Origin: JANYHF01 sp031393505
GTDB taxonomy: Bacteria > Pseudomonadota > Alphaproteobacteria > Rhizobiales > Hyphomicrobiaceae
Direction of reading: 5' to 3'
Assembly: GCA_031393505.1 (NCBI GenBank)
Contig: JANMVX010000326.1
Location: forward strand, 1 to 8,403
Length of the DNA: 8,403 nucleotides
The notes beneath the pieces were generated by a model. That model had not been told where the DNA came from and did not search any database. It saw only the letters and a list, made by a program, of their open reading frames with translations. Positions 1-5,707 of this stretch are shown piece by piece (position 1 is the first letter of the stretch; each line of letters opens with the position of its first letter). Position numbers and translations under genes: made by a program.

Positions 1-18
1 GCATGCCGTGCCGGGAGA

Positions 19-38
19 GGGCGACCCACGGGTCGCCC
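19..38. repeat. Short GC-rich hairpin, GTAGGGGCG family copy 1
   Basis: GGGCGACCC (19-27) and GGGTCGCCC (30-38) form a perfect 9-bp inverted repeat with a 2-base loop. It is followed directly by CTAC (39-42), so on the minus strand the unit begins GTAGGGGCG, as do the two copies at 112-197. The stem interior differs from those copies while the outer GTAG/GGGCG is shared. That suggests a dispersed REP-like palindromic family, although genome-wide copy number cannot be seen here. Confidence 0.6.
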
Positions 39-111
39 CTACCCCGAATGCCCTGTGCCAACCTGCCGTACTCTTGACCCTTTGTCCTCTGGGAGATCGG
101 ATGCCGGTTGC

Positions 112-197
112 GTAGGGGCGCACAGCAGTGCGCCCGGCGTGCCAAATCTGACGGACCATCATTGTGGGACGCCGGGCGCGCTGCTGCGCGCCCCTAC
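112..197. repeat. Inverted pair of GTAGGGGCG-family hairpins
   Basis: Two 29-base arms, 112-140 and 169-197, are reverse complements of each other at 27 of 29 positions, with a 28-base spacer. Each arm is itself a hairpin with an 8-bp stem: GGGCGCAC/GTGCGCCC (116-123/128-135) and GGGCGCGC/GCGCGCCC (174-181/186-193). The two differences between arms fall at positions that pair with each other, so both stems stay perfect. The pair lies about 50 bases past the mucR stop, on the 3' side of its transcript. There is no T-run for a classical terminator. It is most likely a REP/BIME-like element that could still affect mRNA ends. Confidence 0.65.
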
Positions 198-247
198 CGA
201 TCACCGATGAGTCAACATCAACGACGTTTGGTTTCAGGCCAGGCCCC

Positions 248-676
248 CTACCGCTCGCGGCGCTGGCCCAGGCCCATCTTCTTGGCCAGCTCCGAGCGCG
301 CGTCGGCGTAGTTCGGCGCCACCATCGGATAGTCGTGCGGCAGGTCCCACTTCTCGCGGTATTCCTCCGGCGACAGGTTGTAGCGCGTGCGCAAGTGCCG
401 CTTCAGCGACTTGAATTTCATGCCGTCTTCCAGGCAGATCAGGAAATCGGGTGTGATCGACTTCTTCACGGGCACGGCTGGCTTGTGGTCTTCCTGATCG
501 GGCATGCGCCCGCGATTGGCCGCCCGGCTGAGCGCCTCGTGCACGTCGCCGATCAGCGCCGCGAGGTCGGCTGTCACCACCGTATTGTTGGCCACATAGG
601 CCGACACGATGCCGGCCGTCAGCTCCACCAGCTCGCTGCGTGCGTGCTGTTCGTCAGTATCCATGGCGTTTTCCAT
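248..676 (-). CDS. Ros/MucR family transcriptional regulator with a degenerate zinc site
   Basis: This 142-residue protein matches the Ros/MucR family in length and along its whole sequence. The N-terminal part (about residues 15-52, ELTAGIVSAYVANN onward) is the segment used for oligomerisation in family members. The C-terminal DNA-binding domain (about 76-140) contains FKSLKRHLRTRYNLSPEEYR and DYPMVAPNYA. MucR proteins are H-NS-like regulators of surface polysaccharide, motility and cell-cycle genes, binding AT-rich DNA. At the four zinc-ligand positions of Ros (C-x2-C-x9-H-x4-H) this protein has Cys81, Asp84, His94 and Tyr99. The fourth ligand is therefore missing, as in family members reported to fold without zinc. 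The start at 676 follows a G-rich stretch (GGGGGAAACAG). An ATG four codons in (664) is an alternative. The gene is monocistronic as far as can be seen. The AT-rich island 200-300 bases upstream may be an autoregulatory target (inference). Confidence 0.93.
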   Translation of the reverse strand: MENAMDTDEQHARSELVELTAGIVSAYVANNTVVTADLAALIGDVHEALSRAANRGRMPDQEDHKPAVPVKKSITPDFLICLEDGMKFKSLKRHLRTRYNLSPEEYREKWDLPHDYPMVAPNYADARSELAKKMGLGQRRER

Positions 677-1061
677 CTGTTTCCCCCGGGCTCACTCTTG
701 CCCCCGACGCGCGCAGTCCCGCCAAGGGCCAACCGCGCGTCGCGCCAGCCTAGGGCTTTTGAAATCGTTGCCGCGGCGCCAGGTCGCCAGCAACGTGATG
801 AATTGAGAGCGATAATCACTTACGGTCTACAGGCGCGCGAGCCGAAACAGTCGGACTGACGCTCCCATGACTTGGCGATTTCTGGCCGACACAAGAAATA
901 CGGCAAAACGCCATTGATTTCAATATACAAAATGGTATTGGTTAAAGAATTCGAGTTTCCAGGCTCGGTAAATACCCGTATCTTTGAATAATGTCCGCCA
1001 CTCTACCAGATCAGCCGCAGTATCGCGCGCCCTAGTGTCCTGTGGGTTGCGGGATCGGTGC
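677..1061. other. Intergenic region upstream of mucR, with AT-rich island
   Basis: No gene is supported in these 385 bases. The region separates the mucR start from the 3' end of the permease gene, both on the minus strand, so it should hold the mucR promoter. About 890-996 is strikingly AT-rich: 901-960 is roughly 35% G+C against well above 60% around it. That stretch contains TATATT-like minus-strand hexamers and the inverted pair CAATA/TATTG (921-925/936-940). I could not fix a convincing -35/-10 pair at standard spacing. No T-rich hairpin marks the end of the permease transcript. Confidence 0.5.
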
Positions 1062-2360
1062 TCAACTCGAAAAATACCGCAAGCCCACATAGATGGCGGC
1101 GAGCCCAACGCTCACGGCTGTCATGGGCGCGGCGACGCGCGTGTAGGCCCAAAAGCCGATAGGCTCGCCCGCCTGCTCGGCCAGCCCCGCCACCGCCAGA
1201 TTGGCCGAAGCCCCGATCAGCGTGCCGTTGCCGCCCAGACAGGCCCCCAGCGCCAGCGTCCACCAGATCGGCTCCAGCCCCGCCGCGCCGCCAAACTGCG
1301 GCGCCAGCTGGTTCACGATCGGGATCATGGTGGCGACGAACGGGATGTTGTCGACCATGGCCGACAGGATGGCCGAGCCCCACAGGATGACCATGCCCAA
1401 GCCGAGCGGCGAACCGCCGGTGACAGACAGCATGCCTTGCGCGACCATGCCCAACAGCCCCGAGCGCTCAATGCCCGCCACCACCACGAACAGTCCGAGA
1501 AAGAAGAAGATGGTGATCCAGTCGATCTCGCCGAGCATCTTCTCGACATGCAAGCCCTGCTCGGCGCGCGGCTGGCGCAGGCTGTCGAGCAGCAGCAGTA
1601 GGCTCGCCCCGGCCAACGCCGCCGATCCGGGTTCGATATGGACTTGTCTTGCAGATACAAACAGCGCGATGACGCCGGCTATGACCGCGACGGCCTGCCA
1701 AAGCCCAGTCCAGTCCTTAACCACCTCGGACGGCTTTTCCGCCAGCACGAAGGCGCGGTCCTCGGGGCTGGCCGTCAGGCCCCGCCCCCACAGCCAATGG
1801 ATCATGGCGATCTGCGCGGCCATGATGAGCAGCGCGATCGGGGTCAGATGCACCAGGAACTGATTGAACGTCAGCCCCGCGCGCGACCCGATCAGGATGT
1901 TGGGCGGATCGCCGATCAGCGTCGCTGTGCCGCCGATGTTGGAGGCCATGATGAGCGCGACCAGGAACGGAAACGCGGGCAATTTCAATTGCTTGGTGAG
2001 GGCTAGGGTCACCGGCACGACCAGCAGCACGGTGGTGACGTTGTCGAGTAGCGCCGAAACCACGGCAGTGACCAGCTGCAGCATGGCGAGCAGCGCGGCC
2101 GGCCTGGCTTTTACGGCGTGCGCCGCGGCCACGGCCAGCGCCTCAAACAGCCCTGAGCGCTTGGCGATGGCGACCAGCAGCATCATGCCGGTGAGCAGCG
2201 CGATGGTGTTCCAGTCAATGCCCCGAACCGCACCCTCCTGGTCGATCAGCCCCGCCAACACCATGGCCGAGCCGCCGAGCATGGCCGCAACGGCGCGGTT
2301 GATGCGGTCGGAGATGATGGCGGTGTAGGTGGCGAGGAGAATGAGGAGGGGGAGGAGCAT
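1062..2360 (-). CDS. ArsB/NhaD-type (SLC13-like, ion transporter superfamily) membrane permease
   Basis: This is a 432-residue polytopic inner-membrane protein. Two related halves carry the duplicated signatures of the ion transporter superfamily: SALLDNVTTVLLVVPV (about 102-117) with NIGGTATLIGDPPN (141-154), and SAMVDNIPFVATMIPIV (333-349) with GGNGTLIGASAN (376-387). In this fold the paired hairpin loops bind an anion and coupling cation. Members transport arsenite, Na+/H+, or di- and tricarboxylates. The GDPPN signature and length point to the ArsB/NhaD/YbiR branch, but the substrate cannot be read from sequence. No ars genes are nearby. I chose ATG at 2360 because hydrophobic sequence begins there. 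The frame stays open to a TTG at 2453, but that 31-residue extension is Pro/Arg-rich and unlike a membrane segment. No clear Shine-Dalgarno precedes 2360, so the start is less certain. It lies 126 bases after the small secreted-protein gene and may share its transcript. Confidence 0.88.
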   Translation of the reverse strand: MLLPLLILLATYTAIISDRINRAVAAMLGGSAMVLAGLIDQEGAVRGIDWNTIALLTGMMLLVAIAKRSGLFEALAVAAAHAVKARPAALLAMLQLVTAVVSALLDNVTTVLLVVPVTLALTKQLKLPAFPFLVALIMASNIGGTATLIGDPPNILIGSRAGLTFNQFLVHLTPIALLIMAAQIAMIHWLWGRGLTASPEDRAFVLAEKPSEVVKDWTGLWQAVAVIAGVIALFVSARQVHIEPGSAALAGASLLLLLDSLRQPRAEQGLHVEKMLGEIDWITIFFFLGLFVVVAGIERSGLLGMVAQGMLSVTGGSPLGLGMVILWGSAILSAMVDNIPFVATMIPIVNQLAPQFGGAAGLEPIWWTLALGACLGGNGTLIGASANLAVAGLAEQAGEPIGFWAYTRVAAPMTAVSVGLAAIYVGLRYFSS

Positions 2361-2486
2361 GGGGCGGATGGTGGACGTGGGGCGCAGTGGCGTCAATCGA
2401 GGCGGTCGCCGGAACGCCCATGGCGTCGAGCCCGACGCGGACAGGTATGGCAAGCCCCGCCAATCCCGTGACCGCCTCGTCAGACG

Positions 2487-2816
2487 TTAGTCCGCAGTCA
2501 CCATATTGTCCTGGACGCGGACATTGCTGATCTTGCACCAGTCGACCGTGTATTGTTCGGTCTCGACGTCTTTGTAGATGATGCGAAAGGGAACTTCGCA
2601 GTCGCCCGCATCCGAGTTCCAATTCATCACCAGCGTTTCACCGGGCTTGATGCTCACGCCGCTCCAGGTGCTCCACTTGCTGTCTTCAAACGTCTCAAAG
2701 CCCGTGATGACGTATTTGGAGTCGTTCTGCAGATTGAACTTGTACGGGTCTGCCATCGCAGACGTCATTGTCAGCGCGCCAAACGCGAGCGTCATCATCA
2801 AGTTGCGGACGATCAT
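2487..2816 (-). CDS. Small secreted protein of unknown function
   Basis: This 109-residue protein has a clear signal peptide: basic start (MIVRN), hydrophobic core (about residues 6-18), and an A-M-A signal-peptidase I site, giving cleavage after Ala22 before DPYKFNL. The mature part, about 87 residues, is rich in alternating polar/hydrophobic and aromatic residues (KWSTWSG, YVITGF), which suggests a beta-sheet fold. It has two cysteines, Cys73 and Cys94, which could form a disulfide in the periplasm. I recognise no named domain or catalytic motif. The start at 2816 is set by a good Shine-Dalgarno, GGAG, six bases upstream. The frame runs on to 2885, but that extension has no such site and would bury the signal peptide. 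The downstream permease on the same strand may be co-transcribed. A binding, structural or envelope role is possible, but no function is assigned. Confidence 0.8.
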   Translation of the reverse strand: MIVRNLMMTLAFGALTMTSAMADPYKFNLQNDSKYVITGFETFEDSKWSTWSGVSIKPGETLVMNWNSDAGDCEVPFRIIYKDVETEQYTVDWCKISNVRVQDNMVTAD

Positions 2817-2822
2817 CGAAAT

Positions 2823-2826
2823 CTCC
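2823..2826 (-). promoter_or_regulatory. Shine-Dalgarno of the secreted-protein gene
   Basis: GGAG on the minus strand (TTGGAGATTTCG before ATG), six bases from the ATG at 2816. It selects this start over the longer reading frame beginning at 2885. Confidence 0.7.
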
Positions 2827-2936
2827 AAGCGAATCAGCCATCGCCGATGCGACGGCCCGAGCTGCGTAGAACACCTGATTGGCATTCGCTACAGGAGCGC
2901 GCTTGGCCGATTGTGGCACTTTGGCGCTGGCGCATT

Positions 2937-3127
2937 GGGGACATGATGTTCATCGCCGGCCCGACGATGGTTTGAGGCTTGCGGCCGGGCCGACGTGCGG
3001 ACGATGAACTTCGTGTCCCCGCTCCGCCGCATGCTCTCGGCAGAGCGGGGACACGAACTTCATGTTCGAGGTGCGATCACGGTGTTTCCATTGGCGGCGG
3101 AGCAGCGAACATGACGATCATGTCCCC
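2937..3127. repeat. Possible MITE-like or composite palindromic element
   Basis: GGGGACATGATGTTCAT at 2937-2953 and the reverse complement of 3111-3127 (GGGGACATGATCGTCAT) match at 15 of 17 positions. They bracket a 191-base segment whose middle is the large hairpin at 3004-3063. Terminal inverted repeats around a hairpin core resemble a miniature non-coding mobile element or a clustered REP-type repeat. No target-site duplication is visible at the flanks (CATT on the left, ACCC on the right), so transposition is unproven. The right end runs into the GMC oxidoreductase gene and supplies its last codons and TGA stop. Confidence 0.4.
3004..3063. repeat. Long hairpin: 25-bp stem, 10-base loop
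   Basis: Left arm 3004-3028 and right arm 3039-3063 are reverse complements at 23 of 25 positions, with loop 3029-3038. The core shared sequence is TTCGTGTCCCCGCTC and its complement. It sits 55 bases past the GMC oxidoreductase stop, in its 3' untranslated region. It lacks a following T-run on either strand, so it is not a standard intrinsic terminator. It could instead block 3' exonucleases or be a repeat insertion. Confidence 0.75.
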
Positions 3128-4716
3128 ACCCGGATCAACTCCGCAGCCTTTTCGGCGATCATGTACGTCGCCGCATTCGTGTTCGACGACACCACGCGCG
3201 GCATGATAGAGGCATCCACCACCCGCAACCCATCGATCCCGCGCACCTTCAGCGCGGGTGTGACCACCGCGTCCGCCCCAACGCCCATCGCACAAGTCCC
3301 CACCGGATGATGGTCAGTCTTGGCGCTGCGGCAGGCGTAGGCGATGAGGTCGGCGTCGGAGACGACACCGGGACCGGGGACGCGTTCGGCCAGGATCAAT
3401 TTCGACAGGGCTTTTTGGCGCATGATGTCGCGCGCCATCTTGATGGCGTCGAGCGAAACGCGGCGGTCGTAGGCTTCGGCCCAGTAGTTAGGGTCGATCA
3501 GGGGGTGGGCGGAAGGTTCGTTGCTCTGTAGGCGGACGGTGCCGCGCGAGCGCGGGCGCATGCCGGCGGAGTTGAGCGTGACGCCGGCGTTTTTCAGGTG
3601 GTCGATGCCGGCTTCGATGCCCGAGCCGAGGCCGAGATGGAACTGGATGTCGGGGGCGCCCTTTTCCTGCGAAGACCTGACAAACCCGCCGGTTTCGAAC
3701 AGGCTGGAGGCGGCGGGGCCGGTGCGGGTGAGATAGTATTGGGCGCCTGCCAAGGCGGACCAGAAGGGTTTTTGGTAGCGGTCGTAGGAATGGTCGCCGG
3801 TGCATTCGCACATGACGCAGATGTCGAGGTGGTCCTGCAGGTTGGAGCCGACGCCGGGCAGGTCGTGGATGGGGCGTATGCCTACGGACTTTAGGTGATC
3901 GGCGGGGCCGATGCCCGACAGCATGAGGAGTTTCGGCGAGCCGATGGCGCCGGCGCAGACGATGACTTCGCGGGTGGCGCGGTAGGTGGCGGCATCGCCG
4001 CCAACGGGACCGGCGCAGTCAACGCCAATGGCACGGCCGTTTTCGATCAGCACACGTCTGACCATGGACACAGTCTTTACGCTGAGATTTTTGCGTCCGC
4101 GCGCGGGGCGGAGGTAGCCCGAGACTGCCGAGGAGCGACGGGCATTGCGCTGGGTGAGCTGGTAATAGCCGACACCAAAGGTGTCGCGGCCGGCGAGGTC
4201 GGCCAGATGCGGAATGCCCAGTTCGCCGGCAGCGGCAAAGAATGCCTCGCAGACGGGGAGGGGGGCGGAGGGTTGCGACACGCCAATAGGGCCGCCCTTG
4301 CCATGCAGATCGTTGTCAAAGGTGTCGTTGTCCTCGGCGCGGCGGAAGTAGGGGAGCACATCCTCATAACCCCAGCCCGTGCAGCCCAGCGCCGCCCAGC
4401 CGTCGTAGTCGCTGGGATGCCCGCGGGTGTAGATCTGCGCGTTGACGGTCGAGCCACCGCCCAGCACCTTGCCTTGCGTGAACCAGAACACGCGGTCCTG
4501 CATGTGACGCTGCGGCACGGTGGAGAAGCCCCAGCTGGCGATGCCCTTGGTCATGCGCGCAAAGCCGGCCGGCACCTCGAACAGGGGGTGCCAGTCGCGC
4601 CCGCCGGCTTCTAGTAGCAGCACGCTGACGGTCGGGTCTTGGCTCAGCCTGGCCGCGAGCGCGCAGCCGGCGGAACCGGCGCCAACCACGATGTAGTCAT
4701 AGGTCTGGGAGGGCAT
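3118..4716 (-). CDS. GMC-family FAD-dependent alcohol/choline dehydrogenase-like oxidoreductase
   Basis: This 532-residue protein has the normal length for a bacterial GMC oxidoreductase. The N-terminal Rossmann FAD site is DYIVVGAGSAGCALAARL (about 7-24), ending in the acidic LLLEAGG (34-39). GMC signature 1 is around GKVLGGGSTVNAQIYTRG (82-99), and signature 2 is GAIGSPKLLMLSGIGP (256-271). The C-terminal catalytic part has DHHPVGTCAMG (468-478), with His470 the likely base, and SSNTNAATYMIAEKAA (510-525), with Asn514 the likely partner. Members oxidise alcohols (choline, aliphatic or aromatic alcohols, polyethylene glycol). The substrate here is not evident, and no betaine genes adjoin. 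The protein is probably cytoplasmic or peripheral, as no signal peptide is seen. ATG 4716 is chosen because the FAD motif begins seven residues in. The frame continues upstream to 4812 but that part is Arg/Cys/Pro-rich and unlike the family. No strong Shine-Dalgarno is present. The last codons (GGG ACA TGA) lie within a repeat. Confidence 0.92.
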   Translation of the reverse strand: MPSQTYDYIVVGAGSAGCALAARLSQDPTVSVLLLEAGGRDWHPLFEVPAGFARMTKGIASWGFSTVPQRHMQDRVFWFTQGKVLGGGSTVNAQIYTRGHPSDYDGWAALGCTGWGYEDVLPYFRRAEDNDTFDNDLHGKGGPIGVSQPSAPLPVCEAFFAAAGELGIPHLADLAGRDTFGVGYYQLTQRNARRSSAVSGYLRPARGRKNLSVKTVSMVRRVLIENGRAIGVDCAGPVGGDAATYRATREVIVCAGAIGSPKLLMLSGIGPADHLKSVGIRPIHDLPGVGSNLQDHLDICVMCECTGDHSYDRYQKPFWSALAGAQYYLTRTGPAASSLFETGGFVRSSQEKGAPDIQFHLGLGSGIEAGIDHLKNAGVTLNSAGMRPRSRGTVRLQSNEPSAHPLIDPNYWAEAYDRRVSLDAIKMARDIMRQKALSKLILAERVPGPGVVSDADLIAYACRSAKTDHHPVGTCAMGVGADAVVTPALKVRGIDGLRVVDASIMPRVVSSNTNAATYMIAEKAAELIRVGT

Positions 4717-4779
4717 GGGTGAACGACCAGGGCGAAAAAGGAGCGGGAGGCGCCAACAGCGTGCGCAAAATGGCGTGAC

Positions 4780-4827
4780 TTGCAACGGGACGCTACACCA
4801 GCGCAACGGCACGCAACGTTACGCAAC
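4780..4827. repeat. Phased short repeats (CGCAAC) between the reductase and GMC genes
   Basis: GCGCAAC at 4801-4807, ACGCAAC at 4811-4817 and ACGCAAC at 4821-4827 recur with a 10-base period. A related TTGCAAC at 4780-4786 lies 21 bases before the first, close to two helical turns. They sit in the leader of the minus-strand GMC gene, 64-111 bases before its start. Repeats on one helical face are typical of regulator-binding arrays, but the motif matches no regulator I can name, and chance cannot be excluded. Confidence 0.35.
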
Positions 4828-4844
4828 ATCATGTCGTCGGGCGA

Positions 4845-5657
4845 TCAGTCCCACAAGGCGGCCATGGCGCCCCACGAAACGAGCCGCCGGTTGGCGACGG
4901 TCAACGCCGAGATCGCGGCCATGTCTTTGGCATCGAGGGTAACGGACAGCGAGCGGAAGTTGGCCTCGGCGTTGGCGCGTTTGGTCGTCATCGGCACGGC
5001 GATGACGCCCATCTGGCGGATCCAGGCCAACACCACGGCGGACGGCGGCTCACCCAGGCGGCGCGCGATCGCGGCCACGGTGGGGTCGGAAAGGGCCGCG
5101 CCGCGCGCCAGCGGGCAATAGGCCGTGAGCGGAATGTTCAGCCCATCGGCGGCGGCTTTCAGCGTCGTCTGGGTGAGCAGGGGATGGTACTCGACCTGGT
5201 TGTTGGCCAGCGGGCGGGGGCTCGCGGCGGCGGCCCGGCGCAGGTAGGCAACGGGGAAATTGCTGACGCCGATCCGCGTTGCAAGTCCTTGACCTGCAAT
5301 GGAATTCAACTGCTCGACGGCGCTCTCGATGACCTTGCTGTCTTCGGGCGGCCAGTGGATCAGCAACAGGTCGACATGGTCCATTTTCAGGTCGTCAAGG
5401 CTGCGGCGGACGGACGGGCCGAACGCCTGCGCCGTGAGGTTGGACGGCCCCACTTTGGTGGTCACGAACAGCTCCGCTCGCGGCACGCCAGCCTTCGCCA
5501 GGGCCTTGCCAATCACCGCCTCGTTGCCGTACATCTGGGCGGTGTCGATATGGCGGAAGCCCACCTCCAGCGCCATTTTGATGGCGGCGTCCGCCTCGCT
5601 ATCCTGCAGCGGGTAGGTGCCGAACCCAATCGCCGGAATGCCGCCAATCGTCTGCAC
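4845..5657 (-). CDS. dkgB: Aldo/keto reductase, 2,5-diketo-D-gluconate reductase B-like
   Basis: This 270-residue NADPH-type aldo/keto reductase is close in length to E. coli DkgB (267). The catalytic tetrad is visible: Asp38 and Tyr43 in HIDTAQMYGNE, Lys68 in VTTKVG, and His101 in LLIHWP. The beta-barrel begins at IPAIGFGTYPL (7-17), SNF follows at 132-134, and the cofactor loop VPMTTKRANAEANF spans 221-234. The C-terminus NRRLVSWGAMAALWD resembles that of DkgB (NDRLVSPEGLAPEWD). The family reduces aldehydes and ketones such as methylglyoxal and diketogluconate; the physiological substrate here is inferred only. A GTG start at 5657 is set by a strong Shine-Dalgarno (GAGGAGG, five bases before). 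The longer frame from 5723 would overlap the divergent folA start. It faces folA across 50 bases and precedes the GMC gene by 128 bases on the same strand. Confidence 0.9.
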   Translation of the reverse strand: MQTIGGIPAIGFGTYPLQDSEADAAIKMALEVGFRHIDTAQMYGNEAVIGKALAKAGVPRAELFVTTKVGPSNLTAQAFGPSVRRSLDDLKMDHVDLLLIHWPPEDSKVIESAVEQLNSIAGQGLATRIGVSNFPVAYLRRAAAASPRPLANNQVEYHPLLTQTTLKAAADGLNIPLTAYCPLARGAALSDPTVAAIARRLGEPPSAVVLAWIRQMGVIAVPMTTKRANAEANFRSLSVTLDAKDMAAISALTVANRRLVSWGAMAALWD

Positions 5658-5662
5658 ATGCG

Positions 5663-5669
5663 CCTCCTC
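5663..5669 (-). promoter_or_regulatory. Shine-Dalgarno that fixes the GTG start of the reductase
   Basis: GAGGAGG on the minus strand, five bases (CGCAT) before GTG at 5657. It matches the anti-Shine-Dalgarno very well and argues for the GTG start, which also aligns with the family N-terminus. An upstream start at 5723 would put this site inside the coding sequence. Confidence 0.8.
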
Positions 5670-5707
5670 ATCGACTTTTCGCCGCGCCGCGCCTATGGGG
5701 TGTCGCC

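Larger units (their letters stand above)
2817..3117. other. Intergenic region with nested inverted repeats
   Basis: No gene is supported in these 301 bases between the GMC oxidoreductase stop and the secreted-protein start, both on the minus strand. About 2937 onward is occupied by palindromic repeat sequence, listed separately. The stretch 2827-2936 should hold the promoter of the secreted-protein gene, but I found no convincing -35/-10 pair. Short open frames here on both strands have no start signal or recognisable product. Confidence 0.5.

Noticed and set aside
800..822. A stretch like an iron-regulator (Fur) box, TTGAGAGCGATAATCAC
   Set aside because: It matches only part of the consensus, lacks dyad symmetry, and mucR is not a typical Fur target.
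164..859. A 231-codon plus-strand open frame across mucR
   Set aside because: It overlaps the repeat pair and runs antisense to the clear MucR gene. The translation is low-complexity with no Shine-Dalgarno.
1030..1060. A possible insertion-sequence end (TAGTGTCCTG)
   Set aside because: There is no partner inverted repeat, no transposase fragment and no target duplication nearby.
920..1108. A 62-codon minus-strand open frame over the AT-rich island
   Set aside because: It overlaps the permease 3' end in another frame and has no Shine-Dalgarno or recognisable product. A gene remnant cannot be excluded, but it is not supported.
984..2328. Several plus-strand open frames opposite the permease
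   Set aside because: They are antisense shadows with Arg/Ser/Pro-rich translations. The minus strand has the duplicated transporter motifs.
3895..4614. A 239-codon plus-strand open frame inside the GMC gene
   Set aside because: It is antisense to a well-supported GMC oxidoreductase. Its Gly/Ala/Asp-rich translation shows no recognisable domain.
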